DNA of 64,000 nt, from contig NZ_PNYB01000006.1 in assembly GCF_002879855.1 (NCBI RefSeq), forward strand, positions 62,001 to 126,000, given 5' to 3'. The notes below the pieces were generated by a model. It was not told where the DNA came from and ran no database searches. It worked only from the letters and a program-made list of their open reading frames with translations. The stretch comes from Trinickia soli (GTDB taxonomy: Bacteria; Pseudomonadota; Gammaproteobacteria; Burkholderiales; Burkholderiaceae). This document shows, piece by piece, positions 18,619-29,864 of this stretch (positions within the stretch are counted from its first letter, which is position 1; the number at the start of each line of letters is the position of its first letter). The position numbers and the translations under genes are program-made.

Positions 18619-19638
18619 TTATTGCTGGCTGAGCGCCGTGGACAGCAGGCGCGCGGTGATGTCGACGATCGGAATCACACGGTTGTACGCCATGCGGGTC
18701 GGCCCGATCACGCCGAGCGTGCCGACGATCTTGCCGTTCACCTCGTAGGGCGCCGTCACGACACTCATCTGCTCGATCGGCACCAGCGTCGATTCGCCGC
18801 CGATAAAGATCTGCACGCCTTGCGCGTGGCTCGATACGTCGAGCAATTGAAGGAGACTCGTCTTTTGATCGAATACGTCGAAAAGCTTGCGCAGGCGCGC
18901 CATGTCGGACGAGAGGTCCGCCACTTCAAGCAGATTGCGCTCGCCCGAAATCAGCACGGTCTCGCTGTCGTCGCTTTCTTCGGTGCTGGCCGTGACGGCC
19001 GCGTGCATGAGCGCGGTCATGTCGCCGCGCAATTGATCGATTTCCTCGCGCAGACGCCGGCGCACTTCGTCGAAGGAAAGACCGCCGAAATGCGCGTTGA
19101 TGTAATTGGAGGCTTCAATGAGCTGCGAAGGCGAATAGTCCCGCTGCGTCGCCATCATGCGGTTCTGCACGTCGCCTTCGGGCGTCACGATGATCAGCAA
19201 AATGCGCTTGTCCGACAGGCGCATGAATTCGATCTGCTTGAAAACGTGGCTGCGGCGCGGCGTCATGACCACGCCCGCGAATTGCGACAGATTCGACAAC
19301 ACGCTCGCGGCAGCCGCGACGACCTTTTGCGGCTCCCCCGGCTTCAGCGTTTTGCGCACGACGCGCTCGACCGCCTGTTCGTCCTGCACGGGCTCGACCG
19401 TCAGCATCGTGTCCACGAAGAGGCGGTAGCCGCGCGGCGTCGGAATGCGGCCGGCCGACGTATGCGGGCTCGCGACGAGCCCCAGTTCTTCGAGATCCGA
19501 CATGACGTTGCGGATCGTCGCGGGGCTCAGCTCGAGCCCCGAGTACCGCGACAGCGTGCGCGAGCCGACCGGCTGGCCTTCGGCGATATAGCGCTCGATC
19601 AGCGTTTTGAGGAGAGTTTGTGCGCGGGGTTCTAACAT
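18619..19638 (-). CDS. hrcA: heat-inducible transcription repressor HrcA
   Basis: 339 aa from the ATG at 19638; family similarity begins at [20 protein letters not shown]. The winged-helix DNA-binding domain has [20 protein letters not shown] and [20 protein letters not shown] followed by [14 protein letters not shown]. The C-terminal dimerisation/GAF-like part ends [20 protein letters not shown]. HrcA binds the CIRCE operator and is folded by GroEL. No perfect CIRCE is seen in this window; a shortened-spacer variant is at 15088-15104. It is divergent from nadK. Confidence 0.96.
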   Translation of the reverse strand: MLEPRAQTLLKTLIERYIAEGQPVGSRTLSRYSGLELSPATIRNVMSDLEELGLVASPHTSAGRIPTPRGYRLFVDTMLTVEPVQDEQAVERVVRKTLKPGEPQKVVAAAASVLSNLSQFAGVVMTPRRSHVFKQIEFMRLSDKRILLIIVTPEGDVQNRMMATQRDYSPSQLIEASNYINAHFGGLSFDEVRRRLREEIDQLRGDMTALMHAAVTASTEESDDSETVLISGERNLLEVADLSSDMARLRKLFDVFDQKTSLLQLLDVSSHAQGVQIFIGGESTLVPIEQMSVVTAPYEVNGKIVGTLGVIGPTRMAYNRVIPIVDITARLLSTALSQQ

Positions 19639-19897
19639 GACGCAAAATTTTAGCCGAACGGCGCACCCCCGGCGAGCGCGCAACCGCGCTCGAGCGTTCG
19701 CCCGCGCACCCGGCTCATAGATGAGCAGGTCGCATGCGATGCTGCGCCGACGGCGGGCACGCCTGGCCGCCTGCGTCTTATCGGGACAACACCATTCTAG
19801 CGACAAATCGCGGTCGAGGGACGAGCGTCGCGCCGTCCCCGTCCCGCATGCTTCGACGAAAGTTCTTTTCGACTCACAGCTATGGTGTAATGCCGGC

Positions 19898-20809
19898 ATG
19901 GAAATTGGTAGCCAATTCAAGACCGTCGCGCTCGTCGGGCGCAGCAATACGCCAGGCATCGGCGAGCCGCTGACGGCGCTCGCCGCCTGTATCGCCAAGC
20001 GCGGCTTCGACGTCGTGTTCGAAGTCGATACGGCGAACGACATCGGCGTAGACCGCTATCCGACGCTCACGCCCGCCGAAATCGGCGCCCGCGCCGACGT
20101 GGCCGTCGTCCTCGGCGGCGACGGCACGATGCTCGGCATCGGCCGCCAGCTCGCGCCCTATCGAACGCCGCTCATCGGGGTCAATCTCGGGCGGCTGGGC
20201 TTCATCACCGATATTCCCGTGTCCGAAATGAGCCAGCGCGTGCCGCAAATGCTGGCCGGCAGCTTCGAACGCGAGGAGCGCACGTTGCTCGAAGCGCGCA
20301 TCGTGCGCGAAGGCGAGCCGATCTATCACGCGCTGGCGTTCAACGACGTCGTCGTCAACCGCAGCGGCTTCTCGGGCATGGCGGAGTTACGCGTGTCGGT
20401 CGACGGCCGTTTCATGTACAACCAGCGCTCGGACGGGCTTATCGTCGCCACCCCCACGGGCTCGACCGCCTATGCGTTGTCGTCGCAGGGCCCGATCCTG
20501 CATCCGCAGTTGCAGGGGCTCGTCCTCGTGCCGATCGCCCCGCACGCGCTGTCCAATCGCCCGATCGTGCTGCCCGACGACTGCAACGTCGGCATCCAGA
20601 TCATCGGCGGCCGCGACGTCAACGTGAACTTCGACATGCAGTCGTTCACGGCGCTCGAGCTCAACGACACGATCGAAGTGCGCCGCTCGCGGCATACCGT
20701 GCCGTTCCTTCATCCCGTCGGCTACAGCTACTATGCGACGCTCAGGCAAAAGCTCCATTGGAACGAGCATCCGTCCGACGAGGAAGACGACAATGCCAAG
20801 TCCTTGTAG
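19898..20809 (+). CDS. nadK: NAD kinase NadK
   Basis: 303 aa from the ATG at 19898. Phosphorylates NAD to NADP. The ATP-grip-like motif [14 protein letters not shown] (GGDG, residues about 72-75) and [16 protein letters not shown] follow the N-terminal Rossmann-like region. The second half has [32 protein letters not shown] and [12 protein letters not shown], all conserved. The length is typical of beta-proteobacteria. It is divergent from hrcA and 56 bp upstream of recN. Confidence 0.97.
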   Translation: MEIGSQFKTVALVGRSNTPGIGEPLTALAACIAKRGFDVVFEVDTANDIGVDRYPTLTPAEIGARADVAVVLGGDGTMLGIGRQLAPYRTPLIGVNLGRLGFITDIPVSEMSQRVPQMLAGSFEREERTLLEARIVREGEPIYHALAFNDVVVNRSGFSGMAELRVSVDGRFMYNQRSDGLIVATPTGSTAYALSSQGPILHPQLQGLVLVPIAPHALSNRPIVLPDDCNVGIQIIGGRDVNVNFDMQSFTALELNDTIEVRRSRHTVPFLHPVGYSYYATLRQKLHWNEHPSDEEDDNAKSL

Positions 20810-20865
20810 CCGACCTGCTTCCGCGCTGTGCCCCATCGCGCAATAAAGCCGCTAACACGATTCCC

Positions 20866-22536
20866 ATGCTCCGCCATCTCTCGATACGCGACTTCGTCAT
20901 CGTCGCCGCGCTCGACCTCGAGTTCGACCGCGGCTTTACCGTGTTCTCCGGTGAAACGGGCGCGGGCAAATCGATTCTCATCGATGCGCTCGCCCTGACG
21001 CTCGGCGCCCGCGCGGATGCCGACGTCGTGCGCACGGGCGCCGCCCGCGCCGACCTCACGGCCGAATTTCACGCCGGCGGCGATGTTGCCCGCTGGCTCG
21101 ACGATCACGCGCTCGGCGGCGAGCACACCGGCCTCGACGATGAAGGCCGTGTGCTGCTGCGCCGCGTCGTCGATGCCAGCGGCCGCTCGCGCGCCTTCAT
21201 CAACGGCACGCCGGCCACGCTCGCGCAACTGCGCGAGGTCGGCGAAATGCTCGTCGACATCCACGGGCAACACGCGCACCAGTTGCTGATGCGGCCCGAT
21301 GCACAGCGCGCGCTGTTCGACACGCACGCAGGGCTCACAGCGATCGCGGGCGGCGTCGCTCGGGCGCACCGGGCCTGGCGGGACGCGGCGCAGGCGCTCG
21401 AACACGCGTCGACGCGCGACCGCGAGCTGCAACTCGAGCGCGAGCGCCTTGCCTGGCAACTCGCCGAGCTCGACAAGCTCGCGCCGCAACCCGGCGAGTG
21501 GGAAGAAATCAGCGCCGAGCATCGGCGCCTTGCGCACTCGGCGAACCTGATCGAAGGCGTGCGCGGCGCGCTCGATGCACTGTCGGAAGCGGACGGCGCC
21601 ATGATCGGGCTGCTCGGCTCGATCATCTCGAAGCTGCGCGATCTGGCCGAGATCGATCCCGCCCTCGGCGATGCGCTGGCCGCACTCGAGCCCGCCGAGA
21701 TCCAACTGCGCGAGGGGGCCTACTCGCTGTCGCACTATGCGCAGCGTCTCGAACTCGATCCCGATCGCCTCGCGCAGGTCGAGCAGCGCCTCGATGCGCT
21801 GCATTCGCTCGCGCGCAAGTTTCGCCTGCAGCCCGAAACGTTGCCGCAGGAGCACGAAGCGCGTCGGACGCAATTGGCCGCACTCGACGCGGCAGCCGAT
21901 CTCGACGCGCTGACAGCCGCCGTCGAAAAGGCGCGGCAAGCCTATATGACCGAAGCGAAGCAGTTGTCGAAAGCGCGGGCCAAGGCGGCGAAAGCGCTCG
22001 GCGCGGCGGTCACGACCGGTATGCAGGAATTGTCGATGGCGGGCGGCAGCTTCGAGGTCGCGCTCGTTCCCGTCGCGGAAGGCGGCGCGCACGGGCTCGA
22101 ACAAATCGAGTTTCGCGTCGCCGGCCACGCCGGCGTACCGCTACGGCCACTCGCGAAGGTGGCGTCGGGCGGCGAACTCGCGCGGATCAGCCTGGCGCTG
22201 GCCGTGATTGCAAGCACGGCCAGCCCTACCCCCACGCTGATTTTCGACGAAGTCGATACCGGTATCGGCGGCGGGGTGGCCGAGGTCGTCGGGCGTTTGC
22301 TGCATCAGCTCGGGCGCGACCGGCAAGTGCTGTGCGTCACGCACCTGCCGCAAGTGGCGGCGCGCGGCGATCATCACTTTCAAGTCGTCAAGGCGGCCGA
22401 CCATGGCGGCGCGACACTTTCAACCGTGGTCGCCCTCGATCACGCGAGCCGCATCGAGGAAGTCGCGCGGATGCTCGGCGGGCTGGAAATTACCGCGACG
22501 ACCCGCCGCCACGCGAAGGAAATGCTCGCGGCTTGA
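20866..22536 (+). CDS. recN: DNA repair protein RecN
   Basis: 556 aa from the ATG at 20866. SMC-like ATPase for double-strand break repair. Walker A FSGETGAGKSILIDAL is at residues about 27-42, two coiled-coil arms occupy the middle (about 150-370), the ABC signature ASGGELARISLALAVI and Walker B PTLIFDEVDTGIGGG come next, and VLCVTHLPQVAARGDHHF ends the head domain. Full length. nadK-recN adjacency is conserved in many proteobacteria. It converges on glnE with an 11-bp gap. Confidence 0.97.
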   Translation: MLRHLSIRDFVIVAALDLEFDRGFTVFSGETGAGKSILIDALALTLGARADADVVRTGAARADLTAEFHAGGDVARWLDDHALGGEHTGLDDEGRVLLRRVVDASGRSRAFINGTPATLAQLREVGEMLVDIHGQHAHQLLMRPDAQRALFDTHAGLTAIAGGVARAHRAWRDAAQALEHASTRDRELQLERERLAWQLAELDKLAPQPGEWEEISAEHRRLAHSANLIEGVRGALDALSEADGAMIGLLGSIISKLRDLAEIDPALGDALAALEPAEIQLREGAYSLSHYAQRLELDPDRLAQVEQRLDALHSLARKFRLQPETLPQEHEARRTQLAALDAAADLDALTAAVEKARQAYMTEAKQLSKARAKAAKALGAAVTTGMQELSMAGGSFEVALVPVAEGGAHGLEQIEFRVAGHAGVPLRPLAKVASGGELARISLALAVIASTASPTPTLIFDEVDTGIGGGVAEVVGRLLHQLGRDRQVLCVTHLPQVAARGDHHFQVVKAADHGGATLSTVVALDHASRIEEVARMLGGLEITATTRRHAKEMLAA

Positions 22537-22547
22537 TCGTGCCCCCG

Positions 22548-25337
22548 TCACCCGAACACGCGCTGCCATAGCTTCAGCACGGCGTCGCGTTCGCGCTCGA
22601 TGCGCTCGTGCGGCACGCGCGCCGTCTCCATCCCGTCGAGCCGCAATTGGTGCTGCAGCTTGCGGTAAGTGCGATAGGCGGCGCCGACCGTTTCCGCTTC
22701 GTCCGCACTCATGAGGCCGTAGCGCGCCACCTCGCGCAACAGGGCGATATTGCCGGTATTGCGAATCAGTTCGGGGTCGCGCGCGGCATGCAGCAGCACC
22801 CAGTATTGGACGATGAACTCGATATCGACCATACCGCCGCGGTCGTGCTTGACGTCGAACAAATCGCTTCGGTTCGGATGGCCGGCCGCCACGCGTTCGC
22901 GCATGGCCACGATTTCAGCTGCGAGCGGCCCGGCCTCGCGCGGCATCCTCAGCACGCGTTCGCGGATCTGCTCGAATTGGCGGCCGATTTGCGCGTCGCC
23001 GGCACAGAAACGAGCCCGCGTGAGCGCCTGGTGTTCCCACACCCAGGCGGTGTTGGCCGCATCGCCCTCGCGCAGTTGATAGCGCCTGAATGCGTCGAGA
23101 TCGGTGATAAGCAGGCCCGATTCCCCGTTCGGGCGCAGCCGTAGATCGATGTCGAACAGCGTGCCCGCGCCGGTCGCCGTCGTCAGCCAGGTAATGAGCC
23201 GGCGCGTGAATGTCGAGTAGATATCGGCCGCGGCATCGTCCGCATCGTCATATAGAAAGATCAGATCGAGATCGGACGCGTAGCCCAGTTCCTTTCCGCC
23301 CAGTTTGCCGTACGCGATGACGGCAAAGCGCGGGATCTCGCAGTGCCGCTTGGGCAGCTGCCCCCATACGACTTCGATCGTCACGTCCAGCACCGAATCG
23401 GCAAGCTCGGACAAGCGGTCGCTGACCTGCTCCACGCTCAGGCGGCCAGCCAGATCGATCAGCAGGATGCGAAACACTTCGGCCTGGTGCGCATGGCGCA
23501 GCAAGTCCATCTGTTGCTCGACGCCGTCGGCGGCGGTCAAGCGGGCCCGCAGGGAAGTCTTGAACGCAGGCCAATCGAACGGACTGCCGATCGCTTCGTC
23601 GTCGAGCAATTCGTCGAGCAATTGCGGGTGTCGAATCAGATAGCCCGCCGCCCAGCGCGAGCCCGAGAGCACCGCCAGCACGCGCTCCAGCGCCGCCGGG
23701 TACTCGTTGAGCAACGCCAGATAGGCGCCGCGCCGGCTCACCGCCTCAAGCAAATCGATCATGCGCGCGAGCGTCGATGCGCGCTTGTCCGACGGTTCCA
23801 TCGCCGCGGCGGCGTCGAGCGCGCGGGCCGCGATTTTGTCGAAGCGATCGCGGTTGCGTTCGGGCAGCCGCTGATAGCGCGTGGAGCGACGCACCGCGCT
23901 CAGGCGCGCATGAACCTGGCTTGCCTCGTCGAAGCCAGCCGCTCGGGCACGCTCGATCACGGCCTCGTCCTGCGCTTCATCCTCGAGTGCGCTGCTCCAG
24001 AGTTCGCCCGCGCGCATCGCATCGCCGCCGCGTGCAGCGGCGGCAGACTGCGACGCGCTCGCCTTGTCGGCGAAGATCTGGTCGAACTGCGCCTCGACGC
24101 GCTCCCGATGCCCTTCAAGCACGGCAGCGAGGGCGGCGTAGTCGGCGAAGCCGAGCGAGGCGGCGAGCCGTGCCCGCTCCTCGGCATCGACGGGCAGCGC
24201 GTGTGTCTGCGCGTCGTTGCGGTATTGCAGACGATGTTCCAGCGCGCGCAAGAAGCGATACGCGTCCGAAAGCTCCGCGCATACAGAGGGTGCGATCAAG
24301 CCGCGCGCCGCGGCATGGCGCAGCACCGCCAGCGTAGGCCGAATGCGGAAGCCCGAATCCTGACCGCCACGGATCAGTTGAAAGACCTGCGCGCTGAATT
24401 CGATCTCGCGGATGCCGCCGCGGCCGAGCTTGATGTCGTCGGCCTTGTCGGGCCGCATGGTGGCGCGCCGCTGCGCTTCTTCGCGAATCTGCGCGTGCAG
24501 CGCGCGGATGGCGCTGATCACGCCGAAATCGAGGTACCGCCGATAGACGAACGGCTTGACGAGCGCATCGAGCTGCTCCGCCAGCCGTCGGGCCGCGTCA
24601 CTGTCCGGCTCCGAAACGAGGCGCCCCTTGATCCAGGCGTAGCGCTCCCATTCGCGACCCTGCACGTAGAAATATTCCTCGAGCATCCCCAGGCTGCAGA
24701 CGAGCGGCCCCGAATCGCCATTCGGTCGCAGCCGCATATCGACGCGAAACACATACCCATCGGCCGTCTGCTCGGCCAGCGCACCGATCAGACGCCGGCC
24801 GAGCCGGTTGAAGAACTCCTGCGTCGAGATGGCGGAGCGCGTGCCGCCCTCGGTCTCGCCGTCGTCTTCGTACACGAAGATCAGATCGATGTCGGAGGAC
24901 ACATTGAGCTCGCGACCGCCCAACTTGCCCATGCCGACCACGCCGAGCGTAAGCCGATTGCCGTCCGCTGCGCGCGGCGCGCCGTAGAGCGCTTCCAGCT
25001 CGACCGACAGGACGTCGAGCGCGCACTGAATCGCGGCTTCGGCGAGGTCGGTCATGGCGCCCGTTACTTCGGCGACATCGGCACGCCCCGCCAGATCCCG
25101 TTCCATCACCGCGCAAAAGACCTCGGTGCGCAAGCGGCGCAGCGCACAACGCAAGGTTTCCTCGCCACGCGACCCGCCTTGTTCTGCGATCAGCTCGCGC
25201 AACCGCTCGTCAATGCATGCGCGCGTGATCGGCGCCTCGGCCCATGCGGCGATGCGCCCGGCAAGCCCGGGGCGAGCGGCGACGGCCCGGGCGGCAAAAG
25301 AGGAGTAACTGGAACTCAGCAGATCGGCAGCAGTCAT
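22548..25337 (-). CDS. glnE: bifunctional glutamine synthetase adenylyltransferase/adenylyl-removing enzyme GlnE
   Basis: 929 aa from the ATG at 25337. It reversibly adenylylates glutamine synthetase under control of PII. Two nucleotidyltransferase domains are visible: the N-terminal removing domain with GMGKLGGRELNVSSDIDLIF and the C-terminal transferase domain with AYGKLGGKELGYASDLDLIF. Both keep the SDxDL metal-binding acidic pair, so both activities should be intact. Helical PII-sensing regions lie between and after. It is divergent from yhdP. Confidence 0.96.
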   Translation of the reverse strand: MTAADLLSSSYSSFAARAVAARPGLAGRIAAWAEAPITRACIDERLRELIAEQGGSRGEETLRCALRRLRTEVFCAVMERDLAGRADVAEVTGAMTDLAEAAIQCALDVLSVELEALYGAPRAADGNRLTLGVVGMGKLGGRELNVSSDIDLIFVYEDDGETEGGTRSAISTQEFFNRLGRRLIGALAEQTADGYVFRVDMRLRPNGDSGPLVCSLGMLEEYFYVQGREWERYAWIKGRLVSEPDSDAARRLAEQLDALVKPFVYRRYLDFGVISAIRALHAQIREEAQRRATMRPDKADDIKLGRGGIREIEFSAQVFQLIRGGQDSGFRIRPTLAVLRHAAARGLIAPSVCAELSDAYRFLRALEHRLQYRNDAQTHALPVDAEERARLAASLGFADYAALAAVLEGHRERVEAQFDQIFADKASASQSAAAARGGDAMRAGELWSSALEDEAQDEAVIERARAAGFDEASQVHARLSAVRRSTRYQRLPERNRDRFDKIAARALDAAAAMEPSDKRASTLARMIDLLEAVSRRGAYLALLNEYPAALERVLAVLSGSRWAAGYLIRHPQLLDELLDDEAIGSPFDWPAFKTSLRARLTAADGVEQQMDLLRHAHQAEVFRILLIDLAGRLSVEQVSDRLSELADSVLDVTIEVVWGQLPKRHCEIPRFAVIAYGKLGGKELGYASDLDLIFLYDDADDAAADIYSTFTRRLITWLTTATGAGTLFDIDLRLRPNGESGLLITDLDAFRRYQLREGDAANTAWVWEHQALTRARFCAGDAQIGRQFEQIRERVLRMPREAGPLAAEIVAMRERVAAGHPNRSDLFDVKHDRGGMVDIEFIVQYWVLLHAARDPELIRNTGNIALLREVARYGLMSADEAETVGAAYRTYRKLQHQLRLDGMETARVPHERIERERDAVLKLWQRVFG

Positions 25338-25537
25338 GAGAAGGTGTGGCTCGCTTGTTGCGACAGCTAACGGCGGCGCGCCGAATGCCGGGCTGCCGCA
25401 TTCGGGCACGATCGTCTCCCGCGCGCCGCTGCATGGCCTGGCGGCATGTGTGGCCTGCAAGGAGGCGACCGGCCGCTGTGATACATTTCGTCGTCCGAGC
25501 CGCCAAACTACCATACCCATACCCGATTCGCCGCAGT

Positions 25538-28500
25538 ATGTCCGATAGCAAGGAATCCGCCGAAGCCGCCGTTGCCGGACACGCGCGTCACGAACATCGG
25601 GGGCTGCGCCGAACGCTACGCATCGCGCTGGTCGCGGCGTGTCTCGTCTACTTCGCCGTCGCCGTCGTCTTCATCGGCCTGCGCTACGTCGTGCTACCGC
25701 GCATCGACGATTTCCGCCCGCGCATCGAAGCCATCGTCTCGCAGAAGCTACACGCCGATGTACGCATCGGCAGGCTTGCCGCCGATTGGTCCGGGCTCGA
25801 GCCGGGCATCGACGTCACGGGCCTGTCCATTCGGGATCGAAGCAGCGACACCCCCGCGCTAACCGTGCCGCACGCCACCGCCACGCTGTCGTGGGCATCC
25901 CTGCTGCGCGGCAAGCCGGCGCTGGCGACTCTCGTCATCGAACGGCCCGACGTCCTGGCCGCGCGCGAAGCCGACGGTTCGCTGTGGGTCGCCGGCGTGC
26001 AGGTGCCGACGACGCATTCCGGCAACGACACGTTTTCCACCTGGCTGCTTTCGCAGGACGCGATCGTGGTGCGCGGCGGCACATTGCGCTGGCGCGATGC
26101 GCAGCGGGGCGCGCCGGAACTCGCGCTGCACGACGTGCGGATCGCCATTCTTAACCAGGGCCTCGTCCATCGCGCAGCGTTGCAGGCCCCGCCCGACGGC
26201 GCGTTGCTCAAAGGTCCGCTCGATTTTCGCGCGCGCTTTCGTCATACGCCGCTGATGGCCGTCGGCAAACCGCAGAATTGGACGGGCGACGCCTACCTGT
26301 CGACAGGCACCGTCGCGCTGCCCATGCTCGCGCAGTATGTGAAACTGCCCGTGACGACCTATGCGGGCCGCGTCGACAACGAGATTTGGGCGCGCTTTGG
26401 CGGCGGGCACATCCTTTCGGCGCACGGAGCGCTGCGAGGCACGAATATTGCGCTGCGCGTGCGCCCGACGCAGCCCAAGCTCGACATGCCCGTTGCGAGC
26501 TTCGGCTGGGCGCTGCAGGTTCAGGCGCAACGCGACTACAAGCTACGACTGACCGACCTTCGCGCCGAATTGGGTCAACCGCCGCTGGCGGACGGCACGC
26601 CCGTCTCGCGCACGCTGACGTTCGCGACGCTGACGGGCGAATATCGCGTGCCGACGGTCGAGCATGGCCAACTGATGAGCGTAACCGGAGATCGCGTCGA
26701 TCTTGGGATCCTCGCCGAATTCAGCCGCACGCTGCCCGTGCCGCGCCGTTTTCTCGACGAACTCGTGCGCTTCGATCCGCGCGGCATGGTCGCCAACTAC
26801 ACGATCGCAGTCGAACGAGCGCGCCCCGAAAGCGCACTCGCTGCCAGCGAAGAGCGCGTCGCCGGCCAGGCGCCGATCGTGCGCTATCGCTTCAAGGGCG
26901 ACCTTCAAGGCATCAGCCTCGCCGCGCAGGAGCCGCCGCCCGGCCTCTCCCCTGCCGGCCATCCGCGCGCCGGCCTGCCCGGTTTCGAAAACCTCTGGGG
27001 CAGCATCGATGCCGACGAACGGCACGGCACGCTGACGCTCGACACCGTCAATGCGACCGTCACGATTCCAGGCGAATTCGACGATCCGCGACTCGCGTTC
27101 GACCGCCTGCGCATGCGCGGCACCTGGACTGTGAGCCCCACGCGCGCGCCCGGCGAAGCGCACAAAGCGTTCTCGGTCACGGTGCCGGAGCTGAGCCTGG
27201 AGAACGCCGATACGGCCGGCAGTCTCAACGCCACCTATACCAATCCGGGCCACGGCCGCGGCGCGCTCGACCTGACGGCCACGATCGCGCGCGCGAACGC
27301 GCGGATGATCCCGCGCTATCTGCCCACGAGCATCGGCGAGCACCTGCGCCATTATCTGGGCCATGGTCTGCAAGAAGGCGTAGCCCGCAATGCCACGATC
27401 GAAGTGCATGGCAGCCTCGACAAATTCCCCTACTCGCGCGATCCCGGCGCCGGAATCTTCCGCATCGTCGCGCCGTTTGCCGGCGGCAGGTTCGACCCTT
27501 CCCCCTATCCGTTGAAGACGCTGAAGAACGGCACGCCCGATATCTGGCCCGCACTCGAAGGCATCGACGGCGTCTTCACGCTGAAGGAAAACGTGCTGCG
27601 CTTCGATATTGCGCGCGCGCGATACAAGCGCGTCGCGATCACGCGCGTCGCGGGACGTATCGACGATCTCGGCAATCGCGGCGCTGATCTCGTTATCGAT
27701 GGCGCCGCGCATGGCCCGCTCGCCGATATGCTCGACTATGTCGACCGCAGCGCGCTCGGCGGTCTGTCGGGCCATATCGGCGGCAAGGTGAGCGCAACGG
27801 GCCCGGCCACGCTGGCATTGACGCTGACCGTGCCGCGCACGCACGACCCGCACGTCGGCGTCTCGGGCACAGTCGGGCTGCAGGGCAACACATTGTCGGC
27901 CCCGCAGATGCCGCCGCTCGAAGCGCTGGCCGGACAGGTGCATTTCACGAAAGAAACGGTTTCGCTCGATCGCGTGGCGGGCCGCTGGCTCGGCGGCGAC
28001 GTACGGGCGGACGGGGCGCTGCGCGAAAACGGCCGTTTCGCGTTCGACGTCAAAGGCCATATTGCTGCCGACAGTACGCGTCGCCTGGATCTGGAGGGTC
28101 CCGCCGGGAAGCTGCTCGGCCACGTCTTCGGCGACGCCCCCTATGCCGTCAGCGTGCGCGGTACGAGAGGCTCGCTCCCGACGGTCTCGGCCAATTCCGA
28201 TCTCTCCGGCCTTGGGCTCGATCTGCCTGCGCCGCTTGGCAAGCCGCTCGGTGCCCCGATGCCGTTTTCGTTCGAACTGAAGCCGCTCGACGCCGAAACC
28301 GCAACGAACCGCGGCGAGGCAGCGAGCGGCGAAGGCGTCCGTGCGCGGGCCGATCTGCGCCTCGGGCCCTTGCAGGCCGCCTATGTCGTCCAACGCCCGC
28401 AGCCGAGCGGCGCAGGCACACCGCGACTGACCGTCCTGCAAGGTGCGATCGGACTGAACGAACCCGCCGAACTGCCGGCGCGCGGCGTCACCGCATCATT

Positions 28501-29809
28501 GACGGCCGATTCGCTCGACGCCGACGCCTGGCGCGCCTTCGCGACCGATCTGCGCGGCGGCCGCACAGCGCCGCAAGGGGCGAGCGCCTCGCCCGCCCCA
28601 GCGCCCGCTGGCGCGGGCCAGTCCCAAGGCAAGGGCAGTGGGGGCACCGCCGCATCGCCATTCATGCCGAGCCGCATCGCCGCTCGCTTCAAGGCGCTGA
28701 AGCTGATGAACCGCCAATGGTCGAACGTGGCGGTCGACGCGACGAGCGCCGACTCGAGCTGGCACGCCGATGTGGCCTCCGACGAAGTCGTCGGCAATGT
28801 GTCGTGGCAACCTGGAGACGCCGATGCCCCCGGGGGCCGGCTGCATGCCCGAATGTCGAAGGCCGCGATTCCGGTGGCCGTCGGGCACGATCTGCTGGGA
28901 CAACTGACGCCGGGCGCGAACGAGCATATGCCGGCCATCGACCTCGTCATCGACGACTTGAAGGTGCGCGAACACGACGTCGGCCGGCTGGCCGTCAATG
29001 CGCGCAATTTCGACGAAGACGGCGTGCCGGTCTGGCAGGTGGACAAGCTCGAAGTGTCGAATCCGGCCGCGCATCTGCTGGCCACGGCCAATTGGCGAAC
29101 TTCGCACCGGCTCGGCAGCGACGTCGACGCGGGCACGCCGCGCCGCACGATCGTCGACTTCAAGCTCGACGTGGCCGACGCGGGCGCCCTGCTCGATCGA
29201 TTCGGCCTGCCGCGCACGGTCAAGGCGGGATCGGGCTCGCTCGCGGGGAAGGTCGTCTGGCACGGCGGGCCGACGGCGATCGACTATCCGACGCTCAACG
29301 GCCGCTTGACCATGGATCTGCATCACGGCCAAATCCTGAAGGTCGATCCGGCCGTCGCGAAACTGCTCGGCGTGGTGAGCCTGCAAAGCCTGACGCGCGT
29401 GCTGACGCTCAATTTCCGGGATGTCATCGGCGAAGGGTTGCCGTTCCAGAGCGTGACGGGCACGGCGCTGATCGAAAACGGAATCGCCAGCACCAACGAT
29501 TTCCGCATGGTGACGGCGCCGATGCGTGCCGACCTGTCGGGCTCCGTCGATCTCGCACAGGAAACGCAGCATCTGCGCGTCGCGGTCACGCCGACGCTGA
29601 ACGCGGGCTCGGCCGTGATTGCTGCGACCGTCGTCAATCCGCTGTTCGGTCTCGGCGCACTGGTCGCCAATGTCGCGCTCTCGCAATCGATCTCGCACGC
29701 ATTCGCCCACGACTATGCGATCACGGGGTCATGGTCGCACCCGCTCGTTGAGCGGGTCGCTGCCGATCGGGGTAAGATGGCTGCTCCAGCCGACGCGAAG
29801 GGCAAGTAG
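25538..29809 (+). CDS. yhdP: YhdP family AsmA-like envelope protein
   Basis: 1423 aa from the ATG at 25538. One N-terminal transmembrane helix (about residues 30-55, ALVAACLVYFAVAVVFIGLR) is followed by a very long periplasmic region rich in beta-strands, as in the AsmA-like repeating beta-groove family. The C-terminal DUF3971-type end has ATVVNPLFGLGALVANVALS. E. coli YhdP (about 1266 aa) contributes with TamB and YdbH to phospholipid movement to the outer membrane. It heads the conserved yhdP-nit-tldD set, with only 55 bp to the amidase gene. A low-complexity Ala/Pro/Gly insertion occurs near residues 1015-1040. Confidence 0.9.
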   Translation: MSDSKESAEAAVAGHARHEHRGLRRTLRIALVAACLVYFAVAVVFIGLRYVVLPRIDDFRPRIEAIVSQKLHADVRIGRLAADWSGLEPGIDVTGLSIRDRSSDTPALTVPHATATLSWASLLRGKPALATLVIERPDVLAAREADGSLWVAGVQVPTTHSGNDTFSTWLLSQDAIVVRGGTLRWRDAQRGAPELALHDVRIAILNQGLVHRAALQAPPDGALLKGPLDFRARFRHTPLMAVGKPQNWTGDAYLSTGTVALPMLAQYVKLPVTTYAGRVDNEIWARFGGGHILSAHGALRGTNIALRVRPTQPKLDMPVASFGWALQVQAQRDYKLRLTDLRAELGQPPLADGTPVSRTLTFATLTGEYRVPTVEHGQLMSVTGDRVDLGILAEFSRTLPVPRRFLDELVRFDPRGMVANYTIAVERARPESALAASEERVAGQAPIVRYRFKGDLQGISLAAQEPPPGLSPAGHPRAGLPGFENLWGSIDADERHGTLTLDTVNATVTIPGEFDDPRLAFDRLRMRGTWTVSPTRAPGEAHKAFSVTVPELSLENADTAGSLNATYTNPGHGRGALDLTATIARANARMIPRYLPTSIGEHLRHYLGHGLQEGVARNATIEVHGSLDKFPYSRDPGAGIFRIVAPFAGGRFDPSPYPLKTLKNGTPDIWPALEGIDGVFTLKENVLRFDIARARYKRVAITRVAGRIDDLGNRGADLVIDGAAHGPLADMLDYVDRSALGGLSGHIGGKVSATGPATLALTLTVPRTHDPHVGVSGTVGLQGNTLSAPQMPPLEALAGQVHFTKETVSLDRVAGRWLGGDVRADGALRENGRFAFDVKGHIAADSTRRLDLEGPAGKLLGHVFGDAPYAVSVRGTRGSLPTVSANSDLSGLGLDLPAPLGKPLGAPMPFSFELKPLDAETATNRGEAASGEGVRARADLRLGPLQAAYVVQRPQPSGAGTPRLTVLQGAIGLNEPAELPARGVTASLTADSLDADAWRAFATDLRGGRTAPQGASASPAPAPAGAGQSQGKGSGGTAASPFMPSRIAARFKALKLMNRQWSNVAVDATSADSSWHADVASDEVVGNVSWQPGDADAPGGRLHARMSKAAIPVAVGHDLLGQLTPGANEHMPAIDLVIDDLKVREHDVGRLAVNARNFDEDGVPVWQVDKLEVSNPAAHLLATANWRTSHRLGSDVDAGTPRRTIVDFKLDVADAGALLDRFGLPRTVKAGSGSLAGKVVWHGGPTAIDYPTLNGRLTMDLHHGQILKVDPAVAKLLGVVSLQSLTRVLTLNFRDVIGEGLPFQSVTGTALIENGIASTNDFRMVTAPMRADLSGSVDLAQETQHLRVAVTPTLNAGSAVIAATVVNPLFGLGALVANVALSQSISHAFAHDYAITGSWSHPLVERVAADRGKMAAPADAKGK

Positions 29810-29864
29810 CGTCGCCTGCAGGCCGGGCTGCTTCCGCCGCCCGGCGGCATCCGACACCGAATTC

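Noticed and set aside
23343-25370. 675-codon + strand frame opposite glnE
   Set aside because: Antisense shadow; glnE motifs are complete on the - strand.
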